In this document: piece by piece, positions 17,557 through 26,081 of the stretch
Numbering within the stretch: position 1 is the stretch's first letter
Layout: each line of letters begins with the position of its first letter
NCBI GenBank assembly: GCA_021817145.1
Contig: JAKAVV010000002.1
Coordinates: forward strand, 1 to 64,000
Direction: 5' to 3'
Length of the DNA: 64,000 nt
DNA from: a bacterium
GTDB taxonomy: Bacteria > Vulcanimicrobiota > JABDET01
Notes under the pieces: generated by a model
Told to the model about the DNA's origin: nothing
Databases searched by the model: none
Seen by the model: the letters and a program-made list of their open reading frames with translations, nothing else
Made by a program: the position numbers and the translations under genes

Positions 17557-19078
17557 TCACTGAAGGCTCTTGATAAACATGTTTTTCCGCTTTTCCACCT
17601 GGAACCAAAAATCCTGCAAAAAAAGAAAAAAAGGACCCAATTAGAGCAATCATAAACACATCATGGAGAGCAAGAGCCATTGTCTTCCCCGCAGATTGAA
17701 GAGCTGAAGCTGGGATCTGAAGCCTCAGCGCGGGATCTAAAAGTTTTTCAGGATTTCGAAAAAGAGAAAATAACTTCGCTTTTCCTTTTAAACCCTCTTC
17801 GATCTGAATAAACATTACAGAGCCCATTAAACTGACCCCCACAGAAGAACCTATCATTCTAAACAAAGTTAAAGCCGATGTGGCAGAACCTAAATTTGTT
17901 TTTGGAACACTGGTTTGGACTGCAATCATCAAGGGAGAAGTGACCCATCCCATGCCTGATCCAAGAATAACAACTCCTACATATAAGGGCCAGGTTCCTG
18001 AGATTTTATCCATGAAAAATAGAAGCAGAAAGCCTGAAACAACAAGTGTTGTTCCTGAAATGACAATGGGGCGGTAACCAATTTTTAAAATCAATCTGGA
18101 AGCCATTCCTGAAAACAAGACCCAAAAAAACAAAAGAATAGTTAAAACAATCCCCGCCCCCTCAATCCCCTTTCCCATTACAGCTTCAACATAAAGAGGG
18201 AAAAAAGCAAGGGAGCCGAAAAAAGCAAATCCAGAAAAAAACTGACACAGCACAGCAGAAGAAAAAAGTCGATATTGAAAGAGCGGAAAAGGCAGAATAG
18301 GTTCAGAGGATTGACGCTCATGCACCACAAAAAGCGCGAGAAGAATCAAAGCAAAACCTAGAAGACTCAACCTCCACATTGTGAGATGGAATCCCCCTTG
18401 TTCAGGGAGAGCAATTTCAAATCCTAAGAGTCCCAACATTAAGTAAAAAGCCCCAGCATAATCAATGAAAGAACCTGAAGAGGTTTTTCGGGCAAGTTTT
18501 TCAGGATCCTGAACTTCTAATAAATTCATAAAGATCAGCCATCCTGAAACAAGACCAAATGGGATGTTCACAAAAAAAACAAGACGCCAGGAATATTCTG
18601 TCAGCAGCATGCCTAAAGGGGGCCCAATTAAACCGGCGATCCCCCACATCGCGCTGAAAAGAGGCTGAACTTTAGCTCTTTTCTCAAGAGGGAACATTTC
18701 CCCTGCCACAATAATGCTGAGGGGCAGAACCCCACCTGCTCCAATTCCTTGCAGCGCTCGAAAAACAATCAATTGAATCATACTGCGTGAAAAACCGGAC
18801 AAAATAGAACCTGCTAAAAATACACTCAAACAGATTAAATAAAGATTCTTCCTGCCGTATAAATCTGAAATTTTGCCAAATAGCGGTCCTGTAACCCCTG
18901 CAGTTAAAATATAAACAGCCATTGGCCAACTGTAGAATGCCAACCCATGCAGCTCTCCAACAATGGTGGGAAGGGCTGTTGCCACAACCGTTGCCTCCAT
19001 TGCCCCAAGAAAAAGCCCTAACAGAACACCAGTTAAGACCTTTCTAGACTGCGCAGAAGAAAGAGGGGCTATTTTCAT
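17540..19078 (-). CDS. MFS drug exporter, DHA2 (EmrB/QacA) family
   Basis: A 512-residue transporter with about 14 hydrophobic helices, the DHA2 number. Family motifs include the motif A-like GKISDLYGRKNLYL between helices 2 and 3, the start FLGAMEATVVATALPTIVGEL (motif D1, shown here only in outline), RALQGIGAGGV and motif C in GLIGPPLGMLLTEYSWRLVF followed by NIPFGL. These proteins expel hydrophobic or cationic compounds with the proton gradient. The gene begins four bases after the CinA-like gene upstream ends, and overlaps the receiver gene downstream, so it is inside a compact minus-strand operon that starts at the nad genes or soon after. Confidence 0.9.
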   Translation of the reverse strand: MKIAPLSSAQSRKVLTGVLLGLFLGAMEATVVATALPTIVGELHGLAFYSWPMAVYILTAGVTGPLFGKISDLYGRKNLYLICLSVFLAGSILSGFSRSMIQLIVFRALQGIGAGGVLPLSIIVAGEMFPLEKRAKVQPLFSAMWGIAGLIGPPLGMLLTEYSWRLVFFVNIPFGLVSGWLIFMNLLEVQDPEKLARKTSSGSFIDYAGAFYLMLGLLGFEIALPEQGGFHLTMWRLSLLGFALILLALFVVHERQSSEPILPFPLFQYRLFSSAVLCQFFSGFAFFGSLAFFPLYVEAVMGKGIEGAGIVLTILLFFWVLFSGMASRLILKIGYRPIVISGTTLVVSGFLLLFFMDKISGTWPLYVGVVILGSGMGWVTSPLMIAVQTSVPKTNLGSATSALTLFRMIGSSVGVSLMGSVMFIQIEEGLKGKAKLFSLFRNPEKLLDPALRLQIPASALQSAGKTMALALHDVFMIALIGSFFSFFAGFLVPGGKAEKHVYQEPSVSGNAV

Positions 19079-19082
19079 AATC

Positions 19083-19805
19083 TTATTCCACCCTTACAAC
19101 AAACCCCTCAGGAAGAGATTTTAAAAAGCGATGCACTGCTTTATCCAGATATTCTTTTTCTTTTGACTCCACCGTAACCTTAACCTTGTATTCCGGATGA
19201 TGGAGAACAGGGTAAGATCCCACCATCACTCTCGGAAACTCAATCACTAATTGATTCATATATTCAGCTAGAGTTCCTTCCTGGGTTTGAAAATAAATAA
19301 TTTTTAGAAAAAATGGAGTATCTTGAAAGGTTTCTTTAACTGCCTCAAATTTCTCTCTTAAAATTTCAGGAATCCCAGGAAAAACGTAAAGATTCCGAAA
19401 AACAACCAGAGGAAAATGGAGCTTATCTTGAGCCATCAGCCTGCTCCCATCAGGAACTTCAGCCATTTTTAATTGAGCGCCATTTAAATTCCCGCCATAC
19501 CAGGTTTTTAAAATTCTAACCAGATCAGGATGGCGTATCACTTTTACGTGGAAAGCTTCAGCTATTCCTTCAATCGTAACATCATCATGGGTAGGTCCAA
19601 CCCCACCAGAAGTGAAAACAAAATCATATCGCTCCGAAAAATCTAAAACTTTTTCTGCAATGATGGGAACTTCGTCAGGGATAACCGCAATTTCGCGCGC
19701 TTCAACCCCCAATTCTCGAAGCTTCTGGCAAAAATAGGAAGAATTAGTGTCATCCGTTTTCCCTGAAAGAATCTCATTCCCAATGATTACGATTCCGACT
19801 GTCAT
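19083..19805 (-). CDS. CinA N-terminal-type molybdopterin-binding domain protein
   Basis: A 240-residue protein of the MoaB/CinA-N fold. It opens with GIVIIGNEILSGKTDDTNSSY and contains TSGGVGPTHDDVT, the typical nucleotide or pterin binding loop. The family's long form (CinA, about 410 residues) adds a nicotinamide-mononucleotide amidase domain that is missing here; the N-terminal domain alone has been linked to ADP-ribose pyrophosphatase activity. The neighbourhood with nadB, nadC and nadA makes a role in pyridine nucleotide housekeeping attractive, though this is inference. Its start overlaps the stop of the SHOCT protein by four bases. Confidence 0.85.
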   Translation of the reverse strand: MTVGIVIIGNEILSGKTDDTNSSYFCQKLRELGVEAREIAVIPDEVPIIAEKVLDFSERYDFVFTSGGVGPTHDDVTIEGIAEAFHVKVIRHPDLVRILKTWYGGNLNGAQLKMAEVPDGSRLMAQDKLHFPLVVFRNLYVFPGIPEILREKFEAVKETFQDTPFFLKIIYFQTQEGTLAEYMNQLVIEFPRVMVGSYPVLHHPEYKVKVTVESKEKEYLDKAVHRFLKSLPEGFVVRVE

Positions 19806-21259
19806 TCTTCATCAAGGGGGATAAAATCAAGAGGCTGCTTTTTTATTGGAGCAGTTGTTTTTTCTGACACAAGCGGCTCTGGTGATTTTTCATGATGACT
19901 TTTTAATAAATTCTCCAAGGTTCGTTTTTCCAATTCATACGTTTCTTCCGAAATATTTCCTGTAATTTTTTGCAGTTTAAGCTGCTCTAATTTTTGAATA
20001 ATTTCGATTCTGTTAGAATAAGCAGCCCCTGGATGAACAACTTTCAAATCCTCCCCTTTTTTCAAGTTTTCCTGGAGAATGGGTATCTCTTTAGGACGCA
20101 GCTCTTTTACAAAGGATGTCGTTAGAGAAATTTGAGGAGGTGGAGGAGCAGATTGATTTTGTATGACCTGCGCAGTCTGAAGTTCAGAACCCTGCTCGGG
20201 AGATTTCTCCTTTTCAGGAGTTTTCTTGTTTTGAACTTCCAGCTGCCATCCTTTATACAAAATCTCAAGATCGGAAAACGTGGAATAAATCATTCTTAAC
20301 GTCCGCTCATCCTCTTCAATCCCAACGACAACAGCATCATCATTGGCTTTAAAAAAGAAATGATAATCTATATCAAGTTTTTCCAATAATTTAAAATCAA
20401 AAGAAAACAGTCCTTTGTCTTCAAAACTGCGGAAATGCCAAATCTTATTTTCTTTCTCTTCAAAAACTATCATATTTTTTCCAACATGAATCAGAGAAGC
20501 AGATACCTGAGGAGGAGTCACAAAGAATTTATTCCCATCCAGCTTGATTCCTAAATACTGAACTTCATCAGGGAATTCCATGCGGGCTCCAACAATCCCC
20601 TGTTCATTGACCATCAGTTCTGTGATTTTAGTATCTGAAATCGTTATTTCCTGATGGCTTTTTCCTGCTTTATGTCCGAACAAAAGCATTTTCACCAAAC
20701 TTCCCTTTTGAGGAAATGGTTTGGTTTTTTCTTCAGCGACAATGACAAAATCTAAATTTCGAGTGCATGCCCATGAAAACCCGGTTTTTTCTCTCTCTAT
20801 GTTAAATCTCCAAATTATCTCTTCAGATGCGGAGTTAATGTTATACAATACCAATTGTCCTGAAACACTTGTCTGAGCGATTTTATCTTTAGAAAGCATC
20901 TTCAAAAAAGAGGGGGAACTCTTTGTTTTTTCCATCACCTTTTCGACAATCAGCCCATCCCCGCTTTCTTCCACAAAAACCTGTCCAAGACGAATCCCTT
21001 GAGCATTTAAGGAACTGGTCATGTAAGATTCAATCGGAGAAGTAGGATCTTCGACTGCTGGATAATAAGTAAAAAAGCCATCCTCCATTTTTACCAGAAC
21101 AAGTCCGTTGTTCCCCACTCCAATCACAGAAGAAGGAGTAGAAGGAAACTTCTTTTTCCAAAGCAAACTCTTTTCTCGAAAGAGAAAAAAATACTCTTCA
21201 GTATAAGCGGCAAAGTATTTAAAATTTGCGCTCGGCAAAATCTTAAATTTTTGATTCAT
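19802..21259 (-). CDS. Hypothetical beta-rich protein with C-terminal SHOCT motif
   Basis: A 485-residue protein without signal peptide. Residues 1-330 consist of short alternating strands (for instance SSVIGVGNNGLVLVKME and LVLYNINSASEEIIWRF), as in a WD40- or PQQ-like propeller. Residues 345-420 are a Pro/Glu/Lys-rich linker. Near 425-460 the sequence EIIQKLEQLKLQKITGNISEETYELEKRTLENLLK-like pattern (Leu-x-x-Leu-x-x-Gly-x-Ile-Ser-x-Glu-x-Tyr/Phe) is the SHOCT short C-terminal motif, a small oligomerisation helix pair. The gene lies between nadB and the CinA-like gene with five-base and four-base junctions. Function unknown. Confidence 0.7.
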   Translation of the reverse strand: MNQKFKILPSANFKYFAAYTEEYFFLFREKSLLWKKKFPSTPSSVIGVGNNGLVLVKMEDGFFTYYPAVEDPTSPIESYMTSSLNAQGIRLGQVFVEESGDGLIVEKVMEKTKSSPSFLKMLSKDKIAQTSVSGQLVLYNINSASEEIIWRFNIEREKTGFSWACTRNLDFVIVAEEKTKPFPQKGSLVKMLLFGHKAGKSHQEITISDTKITELMVNEQGIVGARMEFPDEVQYLGIKLDGNKFFVTPPQVSASLIHVGKNMIVFEEKENKIWHFRSFEDKGLFSFDFKLLEKLDIDYHFFFKANDDAVVVGIEEDERTLRMIYSTFSDLEILYKGWQLEVQNKKTPEKEKSPEQGSELQTAQVIQNQSAPPPPQISLTTSFVKELRPKEIPILQENLKKGEDLKVVHPGAAYSNRIEIIQKLEQLKLQKITGNISEETYELEKRTLENLLKSHHEKSPEPLVSEKTTAPIKKQPLDFIPLDEE

Positions 21260-21264
21260 GGTGG

Positions 21265-22845
21265 TTATTTAGAAATTCGATTTAATCCGAACGACCCCTT
21301 TTCCAAAAAGGAGGAAATTCGATCTCGATTTAATTTTGCGGCATGCAGAACCAGAAGAGCCGTTTGAATTCCATGTCTTAATCCAATAAGGTCATCTGAC
21401 AGCTGCGAATGAGCGTAAAATCGTTCAACTTCAACCTGCAGTTCTGTCAAAATTCTTTCCGCTCTTTCAAATCTTTTAGGGGTTCGGATTAATCCAACAT
21501 AATTCCACATCGTCTGCCGGATCGTCATCCAATCCTGAAGGATCAAATCAGGATCTAACTCTTCTGTTTCATATTCCCATGGATCGATTTCAGGGAAAGA
21601 AAAGGGGAACTTTAAGATTTCAGCGCAGTTTTCTCCCGCTTTTGTTCCCCAGACAAGTCCTTCCAGCAGAGAGCTTGAAGCCAAACGATTCGCGCCGTGA
21701 ACTCCTGTGCAGGAAACTTCTCCAACTGCCCACAATCTCTGAATATTTGTTCTTCCATCAAGATCCACAGCAATTCCTCCGCAGGAATAATGGGCCGCAG
21801 GAACAACAGGAATTGGATTCCTGGTTATATCGAGCCCTGAAGAAAGGCATTTCTCATAAATCGCGGGAAATCTTTCTTTAATCCACGCGGAATCTTTGAA
21901 AGAAATATCAAGAAAAACACACTCGCTCTTTGTTTTCAACATTTCAGTCAGGATGCTCTGCGCCACAATATCGCGAGGAGCCAGATCTCCAAGAGAATGG
22001 TACTCTTTCATAAAAGGCTCACCATTGACATTTAAGAGACGCCCCCCCTCCCCTCTGACTGCTTCTGAAATCAAAAATCTCTCTCCATGGGGAATATAAA
22101 GGGCTGTTGGATGAAATTGAATGTACTCCATATGCATAAGTCGAGCTCCAATCCTGTATGCCATGGCATATCCATCCCCTCGGCTTCCATGCGGATTTGT
22201 GGTGTGCTGATAAAGTTCCCCCAGCCCTCCTGTGGCAAGAATAGTGGCTTTTGCTTTGACAGCCATCACTTCATTTTTCTTCTGATCAAATAGAAATGCG
22301 CCAAAACAGGTAGGAGGATTATAAATATCCAGGCGGTTCTTAGAATTGTGAGCAAATGTCAATAAATCCAGCCCTGTCATTCCCGTCAAAATCAGGGCGC
22401 GTGGATTCTTTTGAATGATTTCCGCCAATTTCTCTTCAATCCCTTTTCCCGTGTAATCCGCAACATGCAAAATTCTGGGAATAGAATGAGCAGCTTCTTT
22501 TGTCAAATGAAATTCACCGTCAGAACTCTTATCAAAAGGAACCTGCAGTTTGTGAATTAAAACTTTCTCAACAATCCGAGGTCCCTCATTCCACAACTGT
22601 TTCAATGCGCGTGGACTGCAGATCCCCTTTCCCGCTGTCTGAAAGTCGGAAACAAACAATTCTTCAGAGTCATTTATCCCTCGATAAATAATCCCCCCTT
22701 GAGCATAATAAGTGTTAGACTCCTGAAGATCCTGGGCTCTTGTCGCTAAAACAATAGAAGCCCCTTTTTCTAGAGCTGCCAGAGCTGCGCTGCATCCCGC
22801 AATTCCGCTTCCAAGAATCAACAGATCGGTTTCAATGATTTGCAT
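21265..22845 (-). CDS. nadB: L-aspartate oxidase
   Basis: This 526-residue flavoenzyme oxidises L-aspartate to iminoaspartate, the first step of de novo NAD synthesis. It has the FAD-binding LGSGIAGCSAALAALEKGAS, then ESNTYYAQGGI, the substrate region QFHPTALY, the RGEGGRL loop and PAAHYSCGGIAVD with GANRLASSSLLEGLVWG, all shared with SdhA and fumarate reductase but with the glutamate-containing loop and length of NadB. nadC and nadA lie directly upstream on the same strand, so assignment as NadB and not a fumarate reductase is secure. Confidence 0.95.
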   Translation of the reverse strand: MQIIETDLLILGSGIAGCSAALAALEKGASIVLATRAQDLQESNTYYAQGGIIYRGINDSEELFVSDFQTAGKGICSPRALKQLWNEGPRIVEKVLIHKLQVPFDKSSDGEFHLTKEAAHSIPRILHVADYTGKGIEEKLAEIIQKNPRALILTGMTGLDLLTFAHNSKNRLDIYNPPTCFGAFLFDQKKNEVMAVKAKATILATGGLGELYQHTTNPHGSRGDGYAMAYRIGARLMHMEYIQFHPTALYIPHGERFLISEAVRGEGGRLLNVNGEPFMKEYHSLGDLAPRDIVAQSILTEMLKTKSECVFLDISFKDSAWIKERFPAIYEKCLSSGLDITRNPIPVVPAAHYSCGGIAVDLDGRTNIQRLWAVGEVSCTGVHGANRLASSSLLEGLVWGTKAGENCAEILKFPFSFPEIDPWEYETEELDPDLILQDWMTIRQTMWNYVGLIRTPKRFERAERILTELQVEVERFYAHSQLSDDLIGLRHGIQTALLVLHAAKLNRDRISSFLEKGSFGLNRISK

Positions 22846-22887
22846 AAAAATTCACCTGCTTTTCTAAATTGCGCTTCATTTTAACTC

Positions 22888-23898
22888 CTAACCCATTTTT
22901 ACTATTCTTTGCGAGAAATCGAAATGTTTCGCGGAATGAGTTAAAAATCCTATGGAGATTAAATCCACTCCTGTTTCCGCATAATCTTGAATATTGGAAG
23001 GAGTAATTCCGCCGGATGCCTCTAGCAGAATCTTCCCCTGCCAGCCGTTTTCAGAAAAAACTTTTACCGTTTTTCGCGCCTCTCGGGGAGAGAAATTGTC
23101 CAGCAGAAGAGCTGCCGCAACCTTTAAATTTTGACTCAGTATGAGTTCTCCCGCATGAACCGCATCACCCATGGTTTCAACTTCAATTTCAAAGAAAACG
23201 GGAAAACCGTTCCTCTCACTCTGACGATGGCTTCTCAAAAATCGTAAAGTCTCCGCGCTTTGACAAGAGATGCTTTTAACTGAATGCAAAAAAGGGTCAG
23301 AAATTCCTAAATTCTCTAAGGCTGTTAAATGATTCTCTTTAATTAAAACAGCCTGCCACAAACCCAGCCGATGGGTTAACCCTCCCCCTATAAAAACAGC
23401 TTTTTTATCCAGATTTCCCCACAATGTTTTGCGCGTGGCTGAAATTTTGGTTTTAGCGATTTTCTTAATCTTTTGAACCAATTCATTTGTTATTGTCGCA
23501 ATTCCACTCAATCTCCCTAACAGATCAAGCCCAACTCTTTCAGCCTTTAAAAGGTCAGGAATAAGACCTGATAAAACGAGAATCTTATCTCCTGAATGAA
23601 TCGTTTCTCCATCTTCTGCAGAAGATTTTACAGAAATACCGACTAATCCGCAGAAAAGCTTAAACTCTTCAACACCTGCTAAAATTCCAGCTTGTTTAGC
23701 AAAAATCTCTGCTTTTCCCCTCAGCCTGGTTTGTTTAGAATTGATTCCTGAAAGTAAAAGCGAAGTGGTTAAATCTCTTTTCCTCAAATCTTCTTCTAAT
23801 TGAAGATTTAAGAATCTCTGCACAAACAGGCGGTATTCTTTGTTTTCTAAAGAGAGAAGAGGACCCTGCTGAAAAACTTTCAATAAGAAAGAACTCAT
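22888..23898 (-). CDS. nadC: Quinolinate phosphoribosyltransferase (decarboxylating)
   Basis: A 336-residue enzyme that turns quinolinate and PRPP into nicotinate mononucleotide. Seen: LEEDLRKRDLTTSLLL at the start of the domain, the RLSGIATITNELVQ helix, ISATRKTLWGNLDKKAV (basic phosphate-binding residues), GGLTHRLGLWQAVLIKENHL and the final LEASGGITPSNIQDYAETGVDLISIGFLTHS. The usual TRKTTPG loop reads TRKTLWG here, a small deviation. The protein is some 40-50 residues longer than average, mostly at the N-terminus, so the true start could be internal. It sits between nadA and nadB. Confidence 0.93.
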   Translation of the reverse strand: MSSFLLKVFQQGPLLSLENKEYRLFVQRFLNLQLEEDLRKRDLTTSLLLSGINSKQTRLRGKAEIFAKQAGILAGVEEFKLFCGLVGISVKSSAEDGETIHSGDKILVLSGLIPDLLKAERVGLDLLGRLSGIATITNELVQKIKKIAKTKISATRKTLWGNLDKKAVFIGGGLTHRLGLWQAVLIKENHLTALENLGISDPFLHSVKSISCQSAETLRFLRSHRQSERNGFPVFFEIEVETMGDAVHAGELILSQNLKVAAALLLDNFSPREARKTVKVFSENGWQGKILLEASGGITPSNIQDYAETGVDLISIGFLTHSAKHFDFSQRIVKMG

Positions 23899-23907
23899 TG
23901 TCAGCTC

Positions 23908-24849
23908 TTAATCTCGAGGAACTGCCAGCATTCTCTCAAGGGCTGTTCGGGCATCCCGAACAATAGAATCCGAAATCTTTATTTCATACCTCTCTTCTGA
24001 CAACGCATGAAAAACATCCTCCAAAGTCGTTGCTTTCATGTAAGGGCAGAGAAGCCTGCAGCCAATGCATCCATCCGCTAGAACAAACTCTTTTTCGGGA
24101 AATCTTTTCCTGAGCTGATAAAGCATCCCTTCTTCAGTCGCAATAATAAAAAGATTAGACTCTGGATGGGCGGCAACTCGTGAAATCATCCCTGTTGTTG
24201 AACAGACCTCATCCGCTATTTGTAAAACATCTTCCCTGCATTCCGGGTGAGCGATTACAACCGCGTGTGAAAGCCTTTCTTTCAACTTAATTAAATCTGG
24301 TCCACGTAAAACATCATGGGTTGGGCAGTCTCCATCATAAATGACAATCTCTTTTTCTGGAACCTGTTTTTTTACCCAGGAACCCAAATTTCGATCCGGA
24401 GTAAATAAAATTTTATTGGAAGGGACTGATTTAACAACACTGACCGCATTAGCAGATGTGCAGCAGATATAAGACATAGCTTTAATCTCAGCGGAAGAAT
24501 TCACATAAGTAACAACTGTATGATCAGGATACCTCTGCATCCAATCATCCAGAGATTCAGGAGTAATGGAATTAGCCAGAGCGCATCCTGCCGCAGGATT
24601 AGGCAGCAGAACTTTTTTATCGGGATTTAAAATTTTAGCGGTTTCAGCCATAAAAAGAACCCCGCAGAAAACGATCATTCTTGCATTAGTCTTTTTTGCT
24701 TCTAAAGAAAGCCCGAGAGAATCCCCTACCACATCGCTTACCTCCTGGACTTCTCCTGTTTGATAATTATGGGCTAAAATAATCGCTTTCTTTTCTTTTG
24801 CCAGCTCTCGAATTTTAAGGGATAATTCATCTTTTTGAAGGGTTAGCAT
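23908..24849 (-). CDS. nadA: Quinolinate synthase
   Basis: This 313-residue iron-sulfur enzyme condenses iminoaspartate with dihydroxyacetone phosphate. The three 4Fe-4S cysteines are expected in VFCGVLFMAET, YICCTSANA and GCIGCRLLCPYMK; AHNYQ near the start and VIAHPECR in the third repeat are also typical. ATG 24849 is preferred over the TTG at 24861, because GAGG stands six bases before it. Gene order nadA-nadC-nadB on one strand with gaps of 9 and 42 bases makes a complete de novo NAD operon, possibly continuing into the SHOCT, CinA-like and MFS genes. Confidence 0.94.
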   Translation of the reverse strand: MLTLQKDELSLKIRELAKEKKAIILAHNYQTGEVQEVSDVVGDSLGLSLEAKKTNARMIVFCGVLFMAETAKILNPDKKVLLPNPAAGCALANSITPESLDDWMQRYPDHTVVTYVNSSAEIKAMSYICCTSANAVSVVKSVPSNKILFTPDRNLGSWVKKQVPEKEIVIYDGDCPTHDVLRGPDLIKLKERLSHAVVIAHPECREDVLQIADEVCSTTGMISRVAAHPESNLFIIATEEGMLYQLRKRFPEKEFVLADGCIGCRLLCPYMKATTLEDVFHALSEERYEIKISDSIVRDARTALERMLAVPRD

Positions 24850-24985
24850 AAAAAACCTCAATTAATAATTAGATTCTTGATCCTGCTCCTCCTTTTTCCC
24901 GAATCAAGCATTAAAGAAGAGGATTCATCCGTTCAAAATGAAATTTTAAGAAGAGATTTACAATTTATATTCGAGGAGGAATTGA

Positions 24986-25756
24986 ATGAATCGATCACTG
25001 CTGTCTAAAATTATCTTAATCCTGGCTGCTGCTCTGATTTGGAGCCATGCTGCTCAGGCTCAATCAAAACAAGGAATCCCTGTCCGATCCTATCCCATCC
25101 ACTTCATTGTAAATGGAAAAGATGTAACCCCACAAAGCGGACTTTTCTTCAATGGAAAATATTATATCCCAGACTCTTTATTTTATGAAGGCACCTATTT
25201 TGTTCCCCTTCGGCTTATCGCGAAATTTTTCCATACAGGAATTCACTGGAATGCCTTAAAGCACGCCATCCTGCTTGGAACAAATGGGAACTATCTCTCT
25301 AATCTAGCATTCAAGTCTGATATCCTCCTTAATCCTGATGAAGCCATTGCTTTAAATAATGCGCAGCCAGATCCTTACTGGAATCCGCCGATGAAAATAA
25401 AGGGAGAATCCTACAAGCATGGAATATCGTTTCAGTTATTCAATGGGGACTCTGCAGAAGCGACCTGGAATCTGCAAGGTAAATACTCCCAATTAAAAGC
25501 AGTTCTAGGACTTGATGATCAAACTCATTCTGGTTCTCCAAAAGCTGCTAACGCTTATCTTGCTACAACAGCCACTATCACTTTTATTGGAGATGGACAA
25601 ACCCTGCAAACATTTGCCATTGGCTCTGTCACAACCCCTACCAAGATTAATATTTCTCTAACAGGAGTGCAGACTCTTACCATTAAAGTGCAGATGGAAA
25701 CAATGCATGGAAATCTTGCCATGCTGGATCTGGTTCATCCTGCGCTGAAAAAATGA
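24986..25756 (+). CDS. Secreted protein with copper-amine-oxidase-N-like and NPCBM domains
   Basis: A 256-residue exported protein: signal peptide with cleavage after AAQA near residue 25. Residues 35-105 (FIVNGKDVTPQSGLFFNGKYYIP, VPLRLIAKFFHTGIHWN) resemble the Cu-amine-oxidase N-like domain, in which VPLR followed by a small helix is typical. Residues 125-250 match the NPCBM module: SYKHGISFQLFNGDSAEATWNLQGKYSQLKAVLGLDD-type beta sandwich found in glycan-binding proteins, ending in LTIKV. It may bind cell-wall or outside glycans. GAGGAGG precedes the ATG by about eight bases. It is followed at once by tRNA-Pro. Confidence 0.78.
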   Translation: MNRSLLSKIILILAAALIWSHAAQAQSKQGIPVRSYPIHFIVNGKDVTPQSGLFFNGKYYIPDSLFYEGTYFVPLRLIAKFFHTGIHWNALKHAILLGTNGNYLSNLAFKSDILLNPDEAIALNNAQPDPYWNPPMKIKGESYKHGISFQLFNGDSAEATWNLQGKYSQLKAVLGLDDQTHSGSPKAANAYLATTATITFIGDGQTLQTFAIGSVTTPTKINISLTGVQTLTIKVQMETMHGNLAMLDLVHPALKK

Positions 25757-25767
25757 AATTCGTATTT

Positions 25768-25846
25768 CGGGGCGTAGCTCAGCTTGGCTTAGAGCGCATG
25801 GTTCGGGACCATGAGGCCGGAGGTTCAAATCCTCTCGCCCCGACCA
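25768..25846 (+). tRNA. tRNA-Pro (CGG)
   Basis: Seven-base acceptor stem CGGGGCG (25768-25774) with CGCCCCG (25836-25842), D-arm TAGCTCAGCTTGGCTTAGAGC, anticodon stem CATGG/CCATG around loop TTCGGGA (anticodon CGG), T-arm with GGTTCAAATCC, discriminator A and encoded CCA (25844-25846). The last 21 bases are repeated 160 bp downstream. Confidence 0.95.
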
Positions 25847-26079
25847 GGATGGGTTCACCTGTGACAAGTGAGGATTTGAAGGGTCATTTCCGCCGACCGA
25901 ATAGGGAGGAACAGCGACCACGGATGGGAGCGAAAGGAAATGACCCAGGTCGGAAAGAGCGAACAGGATGGAAGCGATTGGAGACCAAATCCTCTCGCCC
26001 CGACCAGGATGGGTTCACCTGTGACAAGTGAGGATTTGAAGGGTCATTTCCGCCGACCGAATAGGGAGGAACAGCGACC
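25826..26079. repeat. 94-bp direct repeat that includes the tRNA-Pro 3' end
   Basis: Bases 25826-25919 and 25986-26079 are identical over 94 bp. Each copy starts with the T-loop end and acceptor strand of tRNA-Pro (through CGACCA) and runs on through GATGGGTTCACCTGTGAC to CAGCGACC. The 66 bp between them (25920-25985) contain weaker echoes (GGATGGGAGCGAAAGGAAATGACCC, GAACAGGATGGAAGCG). The downstream copy lacks the 5' part of the tRNA. The repeat stops three bases before the end of the next gene. Confidence 0.9.
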
Positions 26080-26081
26080 TT

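Noticed and set aside
25826-26079. CRISPR array
   Set aside because: Only two 94-bp copies with one 66-bp gap and no cas genes; no CRISPR was seen anywhere in the window.
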